From an uncultured Acidobacteriia bacterium (lineage in GTDB: Bacteria; Acidobacteriota; Terriglobia; Bryobacterales; Bryobacteraceae): DNA of 64,000 bases. The stretch is taken from positions 1 to 64,000 of the forward strand of contig CAIRSA010000003.1 of assembly GCA_903881085.1 (NCBI GenBank), written 5' to 3'. Of this stretch, positions 18,235 through 25,459 are shown one piece after another. Each line of letters starts with the position of its first letter. Within the stretch, counting starts at the first letter, position 1. The position numbers were made by a program, and so were the translations under genes. Below the pieces are notes generated by a model. It saw nothing but the letters and a program-made list of their open reading frames with translations. It made no database searches and had not been told where the DNA came from.

Positions 18235-18571
18235 TGGTTTTGCCTTCCCTAAGTTGAGTTCTATTGCGCATACTCCAACAGCACGAAGCGAACCAATCCC
18301 GGAGCACCTGCTACATATCCCCGAATCCTTAAGGCGTGCCATGCTTCCATCGGCACAGTCCTAACGGTTACGGCTTGGAGGATCGCCCATGAGTTGACCG
18401 CGACATGCCACTCGACCGCATTTGGTCAGGCAGTCGAGCAAGTTCCTGCATGTGAAGACACAGCAGATCGAGCTTCCAGAGTGAATTCCGCATCCGTTTT
18501 TCGGTGGCCTCAGACCTGCGCTCGTCACGCCCGATGCAAATGTCATGCCTGAAACTCTGGCGGATTAAACC
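18235..18571. other. Intergenic stretch without a supported gene
   Basis: This stretch lies between the PRC-barrel gene (-) and the phosphorylase remnant (+). A 76-codon minus-strand frame (18368-18598) is open but matches nothing I know, overlaps the remnant and has no ribosome site. The stretch probably contains the promoters of both neighbours. No convincing -35/-10 pair was found. Confidence 0.4.
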
Positions 18572-18697
18572 ATGAGCACACAAAATCAAGTTTTCCACCC
18601 CCGCTACAAGCTGCTGCAGACTGAGCTCGAGGGCTTCGATTCCCTTGCCGAACTGGCCTTGGACATGCGCTGGTCATGGAATCATGGCACCGAGACA
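18572..18697 (+). pseudogene. 5' remnant of an alpha-glucan phosphorylase gene
   Basis: The first ~45 codons from ATG 18572 read as the N-terminus of a GlgP-type alpha-glucan phosphorylase (FHPRYKLLQTELEGFD, then SLAELALDMRWSWNHGT). The match stops abruptly where the 3' end of the oppositely oriented DUF1080 gene begins (stop codon complement at 18698-18700). The frame stays open to 20026 only as antisense of the genes below, so the long frame is not a protein. An intact but different phosphorylase is at 59912-62572. This is a truncated gene at a rearrangement junction. Confidence 0.65.
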
Positions 18698-19501
18698 CTA
18701 TTTGGCCGCAAGTGGCCGAATGTAAATATTCCGGAACGCCACCGGACCATGATCGCCTTGAATCACAATCGGACCGGTGGGCGCCTCCTGCGGATTTCCA
18801 TGGTGACCCGTAGGAAGGGGCACTTCCACGTCCTCATGCACCAAAACCTCATTCAGCAGAACACGCAGAAAGCGCGCATTGGCGATCTTCTTCCCGCCCT
18901 CGAAACGCGGCGCGCGGAACCACAGCTGCAACGATTGCCATGTGCCCGGAGGACGGCTGGCATTCACGCGCGGGGGCCAGCCGCCGGTGTTATCTTCCAG
19001 GCGATAGATGCCGCCGTTGTCGCCCGGCTGAAGTTCACCAGTGTGGCCGTAGCTGTCGAACAACTGAAGTTCGTAGTGTCCATTCAGGAACACTCCGGAG
19101 TTCGATCCCTGTGCCACCATGTACTCCAGATACAACTCACAATCCCCAAAATTCTCGTCGGTGGCCAGATACAGAGTCCGGCCTTCCTTGCCGTTGACAA
19201 TCCGGTCACCCGGCGCCGGAGTGAACGTGAGCCGCTTCGGATCGAAGATGCGTCGCCACGTCACGGCCTTCGCGGTAACCCATTCGTGGGGCTGATCGCC
19301 GATGACATGCCAGCCGTCGAGATTCCGCCCGTTGAGCAGCGGACGCCACCCGTTCTGCCACAGGAACGGCGGGTCGCCGTGCATCTCGCCGGTGTAGCTG
19401 TCCGGCACCTGCGCCAGAGCCGAGGCCACGGCGCACAGGGCCAGAAGTGCCCGCAGGAGGAGACCGCGCGAGGCCAGATCGAGGTGGAAGTGCTGTTTCA
19501 T
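18698..19501 (-). CDS. Secreted DUF1080 (3-keto-disaccharide hydrolase-like) protein
   Basis: This 267-residue protein has an N-terminal signal peptide (LLRALLALCAVASALAQ) and one DUF1080 beta-sandwich domain of the concanavalin-like kind. Family landmarks are LLNGRNLDGWHVIG near 55, FGDCELYLEYMV near 115, GSNSGVFLNGHYELQLFDS near 130, and GPIVIQGDHGPVAFRNIYIRPL at the end. Some DUF1080 proteins hydrolyse 3-keto-glycosides; most are uncharacterised. Its start overlaps the stop of the corrinoid-protein gene by four bases (ATGA), so it is translationally tied to the methyl-transfer cluster, an unusual setting for this family. Confidence 0.88.
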   Translation of the reverse strand: MKQHFHLDLASRGLLLRALLALCAVASALAQVPDSYTGEMHGDPPFLWQNGWRPLLNGRNLDGWHVIGDQPHEWVTAKAVTWRRIFDPKRLTFTPAPGDRIVNGKEGRTLYLATDENFGDCELYLEYMVAQGSNSGVFLNGHYELQLFDSYGHTGELQPGDNGGIYRLEDNTGGWPPRVNASRPPGTWQSLQLWFRAPRFEGGKKIANARFLRVLLNEVLVHEDVEVPLPTGHHGNPQEAPTGPIVIQGDHGPVAFRNIYIRPLAAK

Positions 19502-20142
19502 ATTCCGTTGCCGGAGACCAGTTCCCGTGCCAGCGCAACAGCGGAGGATGCATTTTCGCTGTATCCATCCGCACCAATTTCAGCGGCGTACTGGCGCGTC
19601 ACCGGTGCGCCGCCTACCATTATCCTGACCTTATCCCGCACGCCTGCTTGTTTCAAGGCTTCAATGGTGTTTTTCATGGCTGGCATCGTCACCGTCAGCA
19701 GGGCGGAAAGGGCCACGATGTTGGCCTGCCACTTATCAATCGCGTCAATGAACTTCTGCGGAGCGACGTCAGCACCAAGGTCGTGGACTTCAAACCCTGC
19801 GCCCTCCAGCATGCATGCGACCAGATTCTTGCCAATGTCATGCAGGTCGCCTTTCACCGTTCCGATCACGACACGGCCGGCCGGCTTGGCTCCGGAACTG
19901 GTCAGCAGCGGTTGGATTAGCGCCAGGGCACCCTTCATCGCACGGCCGGCAAGCAACAACTCCGGCACGAAGTACTCTTCACATTCAAACAGCTTCCCGA
20001 CTTCGTCCATTGCCGGGATCATGTGATCGGAGATGATCGCCGTTGGCTGCATGCCTGCCGCCAGCGCGGCCTCCGTCTCGGCGACGGCAGCCTTTGCGTT
20101 GCCGTTTAGAATTGCTTCAAAAAGTAAGCTTCGTTGTTCCAT
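19498..20142 (-). CDS. Corrinoid (B12)-binding methyltransferase protein
   Basis: This 214-residue protein is of the MtaC/MtbC/MtmC type. It has an N-terminal helical cap (residues ~1-85) and a Rossmann-like B12-binding domain. The domain carries DLHDIGKN (Asp99-x-His101-x2-Gly104, the lower-ligand histidine motif) and the later LLTVTMPAM and VGGAPVT strands. It carries the methyl group between two methyltransferases as methylcobamide. ATG 20142 lies five bases after the preceding gene's stop and is preceded by AAGAAGGTAG. It is the only B12-binding protein in the cluster, so the UroD-family proteins around it are its likely partners. Confidence 0.93.
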   Translation of the reverse strand: MEQRSLLFEAILNGNAKAAVAETEAALAAGMQPTAIISDHMIPAMDEVGKLFECEEYFVPELLLAGRAMKGALALIQPLLTSSGAKPAGRVVIGTVKGDLHDIGKNLVACMLEGAGFEVHDLGADVAPQKFIDAIDKWQANIVALSALLTVTMPAMKNTIEALKQAGVRDKVRIMVGGAPVTRQYAAEIGADGYSENASSAVALARELVSGNGI

Positions 20143-20146
20143 CCAT

Positions 20147-21244
20147 CTACCTTCTTTCTTCGGCCAGTGCGAGTTCCTTATCGAAATCGAGTGTGCCCGC
20201 GGCCAGTTCGTCCAGCACAAACCGGATTGCGTTTACGTGATCGGGGTTGCCGTCGTGGCACAGGATGCCACATCCCAGAAGAAAACCGGGATGATCATGG
20301 TGCTCCTTCAGAATCTCCACGGCCTGCCGCCGGATCTCAGACACCGGACCACGATTCACCAGCAGGGCGTCTACGTTGGCGCGAACTGGAACGCGCGCGG
20401 CCAAGGCCTTCTCGCACCACTTGGCAAGGTTCGCTGGCCGGTCTGAAAGAAACTGAGTGGCACCGGTAGCTATCAGGTCGTCGATGATGGAGGTAGTGTT
20501 ACCCCCGATGATGAGCGGCAAAAAGCGTCCGCCGGCGGCTTTCAATTCGGGCAGCACATAATCGCGGTAAACCGGCAGCACCAGACTCTTCACCACGCGC
20601 GGCGAGGCCAGTGTAGGGGTCGCACGCGAGTCGAAAATAATCGGCTCAACACCGCGGCGTAAGAACGCTTTGCCGAACTCAACGGTGACTCGCGCACAGA
20701 ACTCGATTACCTGGCGCGCAAAGCTGGGATCCTCGACTGTCAGTAAAACGAACTTCTCGGCGCCGATCAGTTCCGCCGCCATCGAGTACGGCCCCGTGAC
20801 TGCGCCCCGCAGAATGATGGAGTGTCCGATCTCGCGATAAAGGCGATCGGCAACTTCCAGGTACATCGGCATGCGGCCGGCGCTGGCGGAATCGGGGATG
20901 CCAAGCTTCGAAAGGGCGGCCGGGCCGTCGACGATCGGCGAGACGATTCCCGGACAGTCGTTGGAGTCCTCGAAATAGACCACTTTGCAGCCAAGTGCTT
21001 CCGCCTCGACGTTGTAGACGTCAATGCCAATCACCAGCATGTCGGCATCGTAGGTAGCCAGTTCTTTCAATAAACCGTTGTATAGATACTCCGGATTACG
21101 AGCGATCTCGGAGGGCGATTTGCCGATGAGCGCGCCCTTCTGTTCGTAAATCGCCGGGACGAAAGGGATCCGATCCGCCTTGCCCATCGCGTATACTTTC
21201 TCGACGCGCTCTCTCTTGGTCACTGGAATCATTGGTTTATTCAA
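20147..21244 (-). CDS. UroD-family methyltransferase (MtaA-like fold), no H-x-C zinc motif
   Basis: This 365-residue protein has the uroporphyrinogen decarboxylase-like barrel used by corrinoid methyltransferases (MtaA, MtbA, CmuA). It is directly upstream of the B12-binding protein gene, so the two are almost certainly partners. Where zinc-thiol methyltransferases have His-x-Cys, this protein reads LIIGGN (residues ~245-249). It keeps cysteines near the end (FLLGCGILCHDGNP). The loss of the zinc ligands suggests it transfers methyl from a non-thiol donor to the corrinoid, rather than to a thiol. It begins the second half of the cluster. True heme-pathway UroD is unlikely because of the context. 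Confidence 0.85.
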   Translation of the reverse strand: MNKPMIPVTKRERVEKVYAMGKADRIPFVPAIYEQKGALIGKSPSEIARNPEYLYNGLLKELATYDADMLVIGIDVYNVEAEALGCKVVYFEDSNDCPGIVSPIVDGPAALSKLGIPDSASAGRMPMYLEVADRLYREIGHSIILRGAVTGPYSMAAELIGAEKFVLLTVEDPSFARQVIEFCARVTVEFGKAFLRRGVEPIIFDSRATPTLASPRVVKSLVLPVYRDYVLPELKAAGGRFLPLIIGGNTTSIIDDLIATGATQFLSDRPANLAKWCEKALAARVPVRANVDALLVNRGPVSEIRRQAVEILKEHHDHPGFLLGCGILCHDGNPDHVNAIRFVLDELAAGTLDFDKELALAEERR

Positions 21245-21310
21245 CTGCTGAGATCAGAGTATGCGAAACAAACAAGAAGTGTCAATCCTTTTATCTTCAT
21301 CTTTGATTGC

Positions 21311-21400
21311 CGGCACAACTTCACATTGACCGCGCGGGCCAACGTGGCGCAGGCACTCCTGTCTGCTGCGCCACGTCGATGGCTGCAACTTCATTTTTGC
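21311..21400. repeat. Second copy of the dispersed palindromic repeat
   Basis: A perfect 11-bp inverted repeat (21342-21352 with 21366-21376, ACGTGGCGCAG/CTGCGCCACGT) lies in a stretch that aligns with both ends of the element at 8439-8615, including AACTTCACA at the left. This copy lacks the middle of that element. It sits in the 165-base gap between the two halves of the methyl-transfer cluster. It may end transcription or may simply have inserted there. Confidence 0.5.
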
Positions 21401-21409
21401 GCGCCGTGC

Positions 21410-22870
21410 TTATCCCTCCAGCCCGTCAAAGCTCAGGCAATCCGTAAAAACATCCTGGAAGCGCGGGTCGGCGGCGAGGTTCACGTGCCGCACGCGGGCA
21501 GGCACGTCTTCCAAAAATTCCATGCGCCGCGACCGGTTGAGCAGCACCAGTTTGGTTCCGGCCAGGGCCGTGTTGCCGCTGGGTTCGGCCTCATTCAACA
21601 AACCGATGCGGCGGGCACTGGCGATGCTTACGTAGTTGCCGAACGCGCCGGCGAGGAACGTCCGCTCGACTTTCCTCGAAGTGAGGATGCGAAATCCGGC
21701 GGCGATGGCAGCCTTGGCCAGTTGCAGTTCGCGGATGTCGCGCTGCGAAAGACAGACGCCGCCCTCCAATGGAAAATCCACTGCCATGCGGCCGCTGGCT
21801 TGAATCGCACCCAGCTCCAAGCCGGCGGCAACCGCATCGACCAAGCCACTACCGCAGATGCCACGGGCCGTCGTACCGCCGATCACGTGACAGCGCAGGC
21901 GCCCGTCTTCCAACGATACATGCGAGATTGCGCCGGTAGCCGCGCGCATGCCCATGCGAATGCGTCCGGCTTCGAAGGCCGGGCCTGCAGCGGTTGATGC
22001 ACACAGCATCGAATTGCCATCGCCCACCACCAGTTCGCCATTTGTGCCCAGATCGACAAGCGCCTGGTAGCGGCTACTGTTGAACATGCCGGTAGCGAGG
22101 ATACCGGCGAGAATATCGCTGCCAACAAAGCTGCCGAGGCAGGGCATGAAACAGACCTGCGGATCTCCAGCAAGCTGCCAGCCAAGCTCGCGGGCAGTGA
22201 ACCATTTCGTGCCGCCCTCCGCTGGTTCAAAAGGGACGCTGGCAAAGGGCTCGACGGAGAGTCCGCAGAACAGATGGTGCATCACGCTGTTGCCGCAAAG
22301 GATGATTTCGCACACCGGCCGAGATGTCAGGGCGCGGCAAATGCGCAGGATTTCAGTTCGGATTAACTCCGTGAGGCGCGGACCGTTGGCCAGGCCGAAC
22401 TGCACGCGCGTCATCACATCGGACCCATGTTCGATCTGCGGATTGAGCGACGTCTCTACCGCTTGCACCTTGCCCGTTTCCAGGTCCAGAAGTTGGGCCG
22501 CAATGGTGGTGGTGCCAATATCAATCGCGATGCCAAGGCCTGCGGCGGGTTCGTATTCAAGGGAGCTATCGTCTGCCAATACCGGCGTTTCCCATTGGGC
22601 GACTTCCAGCGTGAGCGGACCCTCGGCGCATGCCTGACATCCGAGCCGCCAACCCTGCTCCAGTTCAATGGGCGTGAAGATCGAGCGCATCTGCGAAGTG
22701 ATCGCCACGGCGCCTTCGATGACCCGCACGCGGCAACCGCGGCATTCGCCCGCGCCGCCGCATGGAAACTCCACTCCATGGCGGAAAAGCAGCGATTCGA
22801 GCGATGTGCCGCGATCAGCTTCCATCGTGACGCCGAGCGGAATGAGTGTGAGTTGAATACGGCCGGTCAT
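21410..22870 (-). CDS. Corrinoid protein reductive activator (RACE/RamA-like, 2Fe-2S + ASKHA)
   Basis: This 486-residue protein has an N-terminal 2Fe-2S ferredoxin domain with Cys37, Cys43, Cys46 and Cys78 (CGGAGECRGC ... GC). A DUF4445/ASKHA ATPase-like body follows, with GIAIDIGTTTIAAQ near 112, LVDLGTNGELVVGD and GICGSGLVDAVAAGLE. RACE proteins use ATP to reduce inactive Co(II) corrinoid back to Co(I) in methyltransferase systems. RamA in methanogens and the activators of O-demethylases in acetogens do the same job, by a different architecture in RamA's case. The start overlaps the UroD-2 stop by four bases. Electrons should come from a ferredoxin or reductase not seen in the window. Confidence 0.92.
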   Translation of the reverse strand: MTGRIQLTLIPLGVTMEADRGTSLESLLFRHGVEFPCGGAGECRGCRVRVIEGAVAITSQMRSIFTPIELEQGWRLGCQACAEGPLTLEVAQWETPVLADDSSLEYEPAAGLGIAIDIGTTTIAAQLLDLETGKVQAVETSLNPQIEHGSDVMTRVQFGLANGPRLTELIRTEILRICRALTSRPVCEIILCGNSVMHHLFCGLSVEPFASVPFEPAEGGTKWFTARELGWQLAGDPQVCFMPCLGSFVGSDILAGILATGMFNSSRYQALVDLGTNGELVVGDGNSMLCASTAAGPAFEAGRIRMGMRAATGAISHVSLEDGRLRCHVIGGTTARGICGSGLVDAVAAGLELGAIQASGRMAVDFPLEGGVCLSQRDIRELQLAKAAIAAGFRILTSRKVERTFLAGAFGNYVSIASARRIGLLNEAEPSGNTALAGTKLVLLNRSRRMEFLEDVPARVRHVNLAADPRFQDVFTDCLSFDGLEG

Positions 22871-23871
22871 CGGGCAAACATTGCGCCGAGCGCCCTGACG
22901 TTATCGGCCGGAGTGCCACGCGGAATCTCGCAGCCCGCGCCGATGATGTAGCGTTCCCCAGCCTGGGCGTGACATTCGTCGACCGCCGCGGCAACGGATT
23001 CGGGAGTGCCATCACGCAAAGTGCGTACCGGATCCAAATTGCCAAGCAGGATCTGCTGCGGCCCCATTGCAGTGCGGCCTTCGCTGACCGGCGTGAGGAA
23101 ATCAAGGTCGACGATGTCAGCGCCAAGTTGCCCCATGCCGCCAACGATGCGGCGCGTATTGCCGCAGATATGCAGGCGCGTCTTCGCACCCATTGCGCGC
23201 AGGCCCTGGAACAGCCGCTGTTCATAGGGGAGGACGAATTCCTTGTAGAGGCGAGGACCTACCAAACTTGCCGCGGCGTCACCAATTCCGATGAGATCCG
23301 CACCTGCCGCCACCTGCGCAGTTGCGAAGCGTAGTTCCATTTCCACGACAAACGAAAACAGCGCGTGGACGAAATCAGGATCGTCGGTGAAGTCGAACAT
23401 CAATGTGTTCAAGCCGCGCAGATCGGCGCCCATTGCGCAGGGGCCCTCCACCCAACCCTCGACAAGATATTCGCCGCTCGACATGCGGCGCAATAACGCC
23501 GCGCCATCAATGCGATCGCGCATGCGCCGCATCTCCATCGGGTCAGGCAATGGCAGGCTTTCCAGCGTCGCTTTGTCAGTCAGCAGGGCACGGCTTTCAA
23601 TGATTGCCGGCGGCTGGTCGTCAAACCACTCGATAGCGGCGCCAAGGTCGCTCGCCTCGCGCGCGGGATCGGAGATCACCGAAACATAATCGAAGCCAAA
23701 TGTCTTGGCGACTTTCATCTGCGATTCGGCCAGTGCACGATGGTCGGTGGCATATTCACGATACGGCACGCCGGAAAGATCGGCGGCGTACATCATTGTT
23801 ATCGGCATCAGCGGCAGGCGGTCCACATGCCCGCCGGCGATATGCGTAAGAACCCGGTCCCGTCCTGTCAT
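22867..23871 (-). CDS. UroD-family zinc methyltransferase (MtaA/MtbA-like)
   Basis: This 334-residue protein has the complete zinc motif of thiol methyltransferases: His234-x-Cys236 (LHICGN) and Cys314 (GAGCEIP). It also has the fold's N-terminal MTGRDRVLTHIAGGHVDRLP lead. In MtaA/MtbA this site activates a thiol and accepts methyl from the methyl-corrinoid. Here the likely acceptor is unknown; coenzyme M is not expected in this organism. The start is two bases after the DUF1638 stop and the stop overlaps the activator gene. UroD-type heme synthesis is unlikely given the His-Cys-Cys motif. Confidence 0.9.
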   Translation of the reverse strand: MTGRDRVLTHIAGGHVDRLPLMPITMMYAADLSGVPYREYATDHRALAESQMKVAKTFGFDYVSVISDPAREASDLGAAIEWFDDQPPAIIESRALLTDKATLESLPLPDPMEMRRMRDRIDGAALLRRMSSGEYLVEGWVEGPCAMGADLRGLNTLMFDFTDDPDFVHALFSFVVEMELRFATAQVAAGADLIGIGDAAASLVGPRLYKEFVLPYEQRLFQGLRAMGAKTRLHICGNTRRIVGGMGQLGADIVDLDFLTPVSEGRTAMGPQQILLGNLDPVRTLRDGTPESVAAAVDECHAQAGERYIIGAGCEIPRGTPADNVRALGAMFAR

Positions 23872-23873
23872 GG

Positions 23874-24596
23874 TTATACCCCTGCAATGCGGATAACACT
23901 CTCGCTGTAGCTCGGTACGATTTTCGAACCCGGTGGGACAATCTGAAAATCGTCATCCCATTTTCCATTTACGAGCCGGGCAAATAGGTCGAGACTGCCG
24001 GCAATTTTTTCGAATCGCCAGTTCTTTTCCGCCGCCTCGTCGCGCGATTCCCGTTCAAACCTGCCGTCGCATTCCACGCCTGTCTCAATGAAGGTCAGCT
24101 GCGAATAGGCGTTCTTATAGCGATGTAGTTCTTCGAACAGGTAGCTGCCATTTTCCTCGCCGTACTTGGCGATGAGTTCGGCCAGCGTGTCATCGTGCAT
24201 GGTCCGCTGGCTGATCAGTTGATTGAGCCCTTTGCCGCGCTCGATCCAACCGGTGGAGCGGTAGTACACTCCGGAGTTCGCTTCGAAATATTGGTCGTAC
24301 CGTTCGCGGCTGCCCATCAACAGAGCTATGCAGTCATGCGCACGTGGGATCACCAGCGGACTTTCACGTGCCTGCAGATCAACAATGCCGTTGCCGCAGA
24401 GGGCATAACCCATCAACACTGCGTCATAACCCACTGCCAGGTCCACCGCCTGCTGCAACTTCACGCACATCTTCGCGCCGCCAATGTCGTGTAGTCCTTT
24501 GGGCAAAAACTCCACATCGATCTGATGGGGCGACCGCGCGACGACGGTGCACATTTCGCGAAAGAGAACTTCGCAACTGATCAGCTTGTAGCGCAC
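23874..24596 (-). CDS. DUF1638 protein
   Basis: This 240-residue protein matches DUF1638, a family repeatedly found beside corrinoid methyltransferases. Conserved cysteines and histidine are visible: ISCEVLFREMC near the N-terminus, MGYALCGNG near 87 and IPRAHDCIALLMGS near 105. Function is unproven; a role in corrinoid or methyl handling is inferred from context. GTG at 24596 is chosen as the start because the lead above it is untypical. It overlaps the homocysteine methyltransferase gene by 16 bases, and GGAAAGG lies upstream. The stop is followed two bases later by the next start. Confidence 0.8.
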   Translation of the reverse strand: MRYKLISCEVLFREMCTVVARSPHQIDVEFLPKGLHDIGGAKMCVKLQQAVDLAVGYDAVLMGYALCGNGIVDLQARESPLVIPRAHDCIALLMGSRERYDQYFEANSGVYYRSTGWIERGKGLNQLISQRTMHDDTLAELIAKYGEENGSYLFEELHRYKNAYSQLTFIETGVECDGRFERESRDEAAEKNWRFEKIAGSLDLFARLVNGKWDDDFQIVPPGSKIVPSYSESVIRIAGV

Positions 24597-25459
24597 CGGG
24601 CAAGCCTTTCCGCGGCGGCACGGATGAAAGCCGGGGTGGAACCGCAGCATCCGCCGACAAAATTTGCGCCTGCTTCCACCAGCGATGGCACGTGCGAGGC
24701 GAACATCTCCGGCGTCGTCTTGTACACCGCCTTGCCATCTACAATTTCGGGCAGACCTGCATTGGCCTTGATCCAGACCGGCAGTTTCGTCGCAGAGCGC
24801 AGCCGCTTACAGACCGGAAGGTAGGCTTCAATTCCGACGCCGCAATTGGCGCCGACGGCGAACGCGCCTTCAGCCTCCATCGCCGCCGCGGCCTGCTCCG
24901 GCGTGACGCCCATCATGGTGCGGTCTTTGTTCCTGCCCGTGTCGAAAACAAAGGAGACAACCACTGGCAGGCCCGTGGAAAGCGCGGCCCGCAAGGCGAT
25001 AGTGGCCTCCTCCAGGTCGCCCATGGTCTCTATAACCAGGCCATCTGCTCCGCCTTCGGCCAGTCCCCGCGCCTGCTCCGAGAATGCTTCCAACACCTCC
25101 TCGGGATTCACTTCGCCAGTCATGAGCATCTTGCCGGTGGGCCCGATCGACGCAAAGACCAGCGCCTTGCCGCCAGCCGCTCTTTGGGAAATGGCCGCGC
25201 CACTGCGGTTGATTTCGACGACTTGATCGGCCAGCCCGAAACCGGCCAGACTGATGCGATTGGCGCGGAAGGTATTGCTGAGAATGACGCGGCTGCCGGC
25301 TTCCACATAGGAGCTTGCCACTTGGCCGACTTTGGCGGGATTGGTAAGGTTCCACACATCGGGGCATTCATCGAAGCCCAGGCCCAGCAATTGCAACTGG
25401 GTACCCCAGCCTCCATCTGTCAGCAAAGGCCCGGCGGCCAGCGCTTCCGAAAGGTTCAT
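24581..25459 (-). CDS. Zinc homocysteine S-methyltransferase (BHMT/MmuM family)
   Basis: This 292-residue (beta/alpha)8 barrel has the three zinc ligands Cys206 (GANCGVG) and Cys271-Cys272 (GGCCGSTP). The N-terminal DGGWGTQLQ replaces the usual DGAMGTxL. The family transfers methyl from donors such as betaine, S-methylmethionine or a methyl-corrinoid to homocysteine, giving methionine. In this cluster it could take methyl from the corrinoid protein, or could use an independent donor. The start overlaps the UroD-1 stop by four bases (ATGA). Confidence 0.92.
   Translation of the reverse strand: MNLSEALAAGPLLTDGGWGTQLQLLGLGFDECPDVWNLTNPAKVGQVASSYVEAGSRVILSNTFRANRISLAGFGLADQVVEINRSGAAISQRAAGGKALVFASIGPTGKMLMTGEVNPEEVLEAFSEQARGLAEGGADGLVIETMGDLEEATIALRAALSTGLPVVVSFVFDTGRNKDRTMMGVTPEQAAAAMEAEGAFAVGANCGVGIEAYLPVCKRLRSATKLPVWIKANAGLPEIVDGKAVYKTTPEMFASHVPSLVEAGANFVGGCCGSTPAFIRAAAERLARCATS

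Noticed and set aside
18368-18598. 76-codon minus-strand frame before the PRC-barrel gene
   Set aside because: No ribosome site, no known family, overlaps the phosphorylase remnant.
18572-20026. 484-codon open frame on the plus strand
   Set aside because: Only its first ~45 codons resemble a protein (phosphorylase start). The rest is the antisense of the DUF1080 and corrinoid genes, which have clear families and coupled starts.
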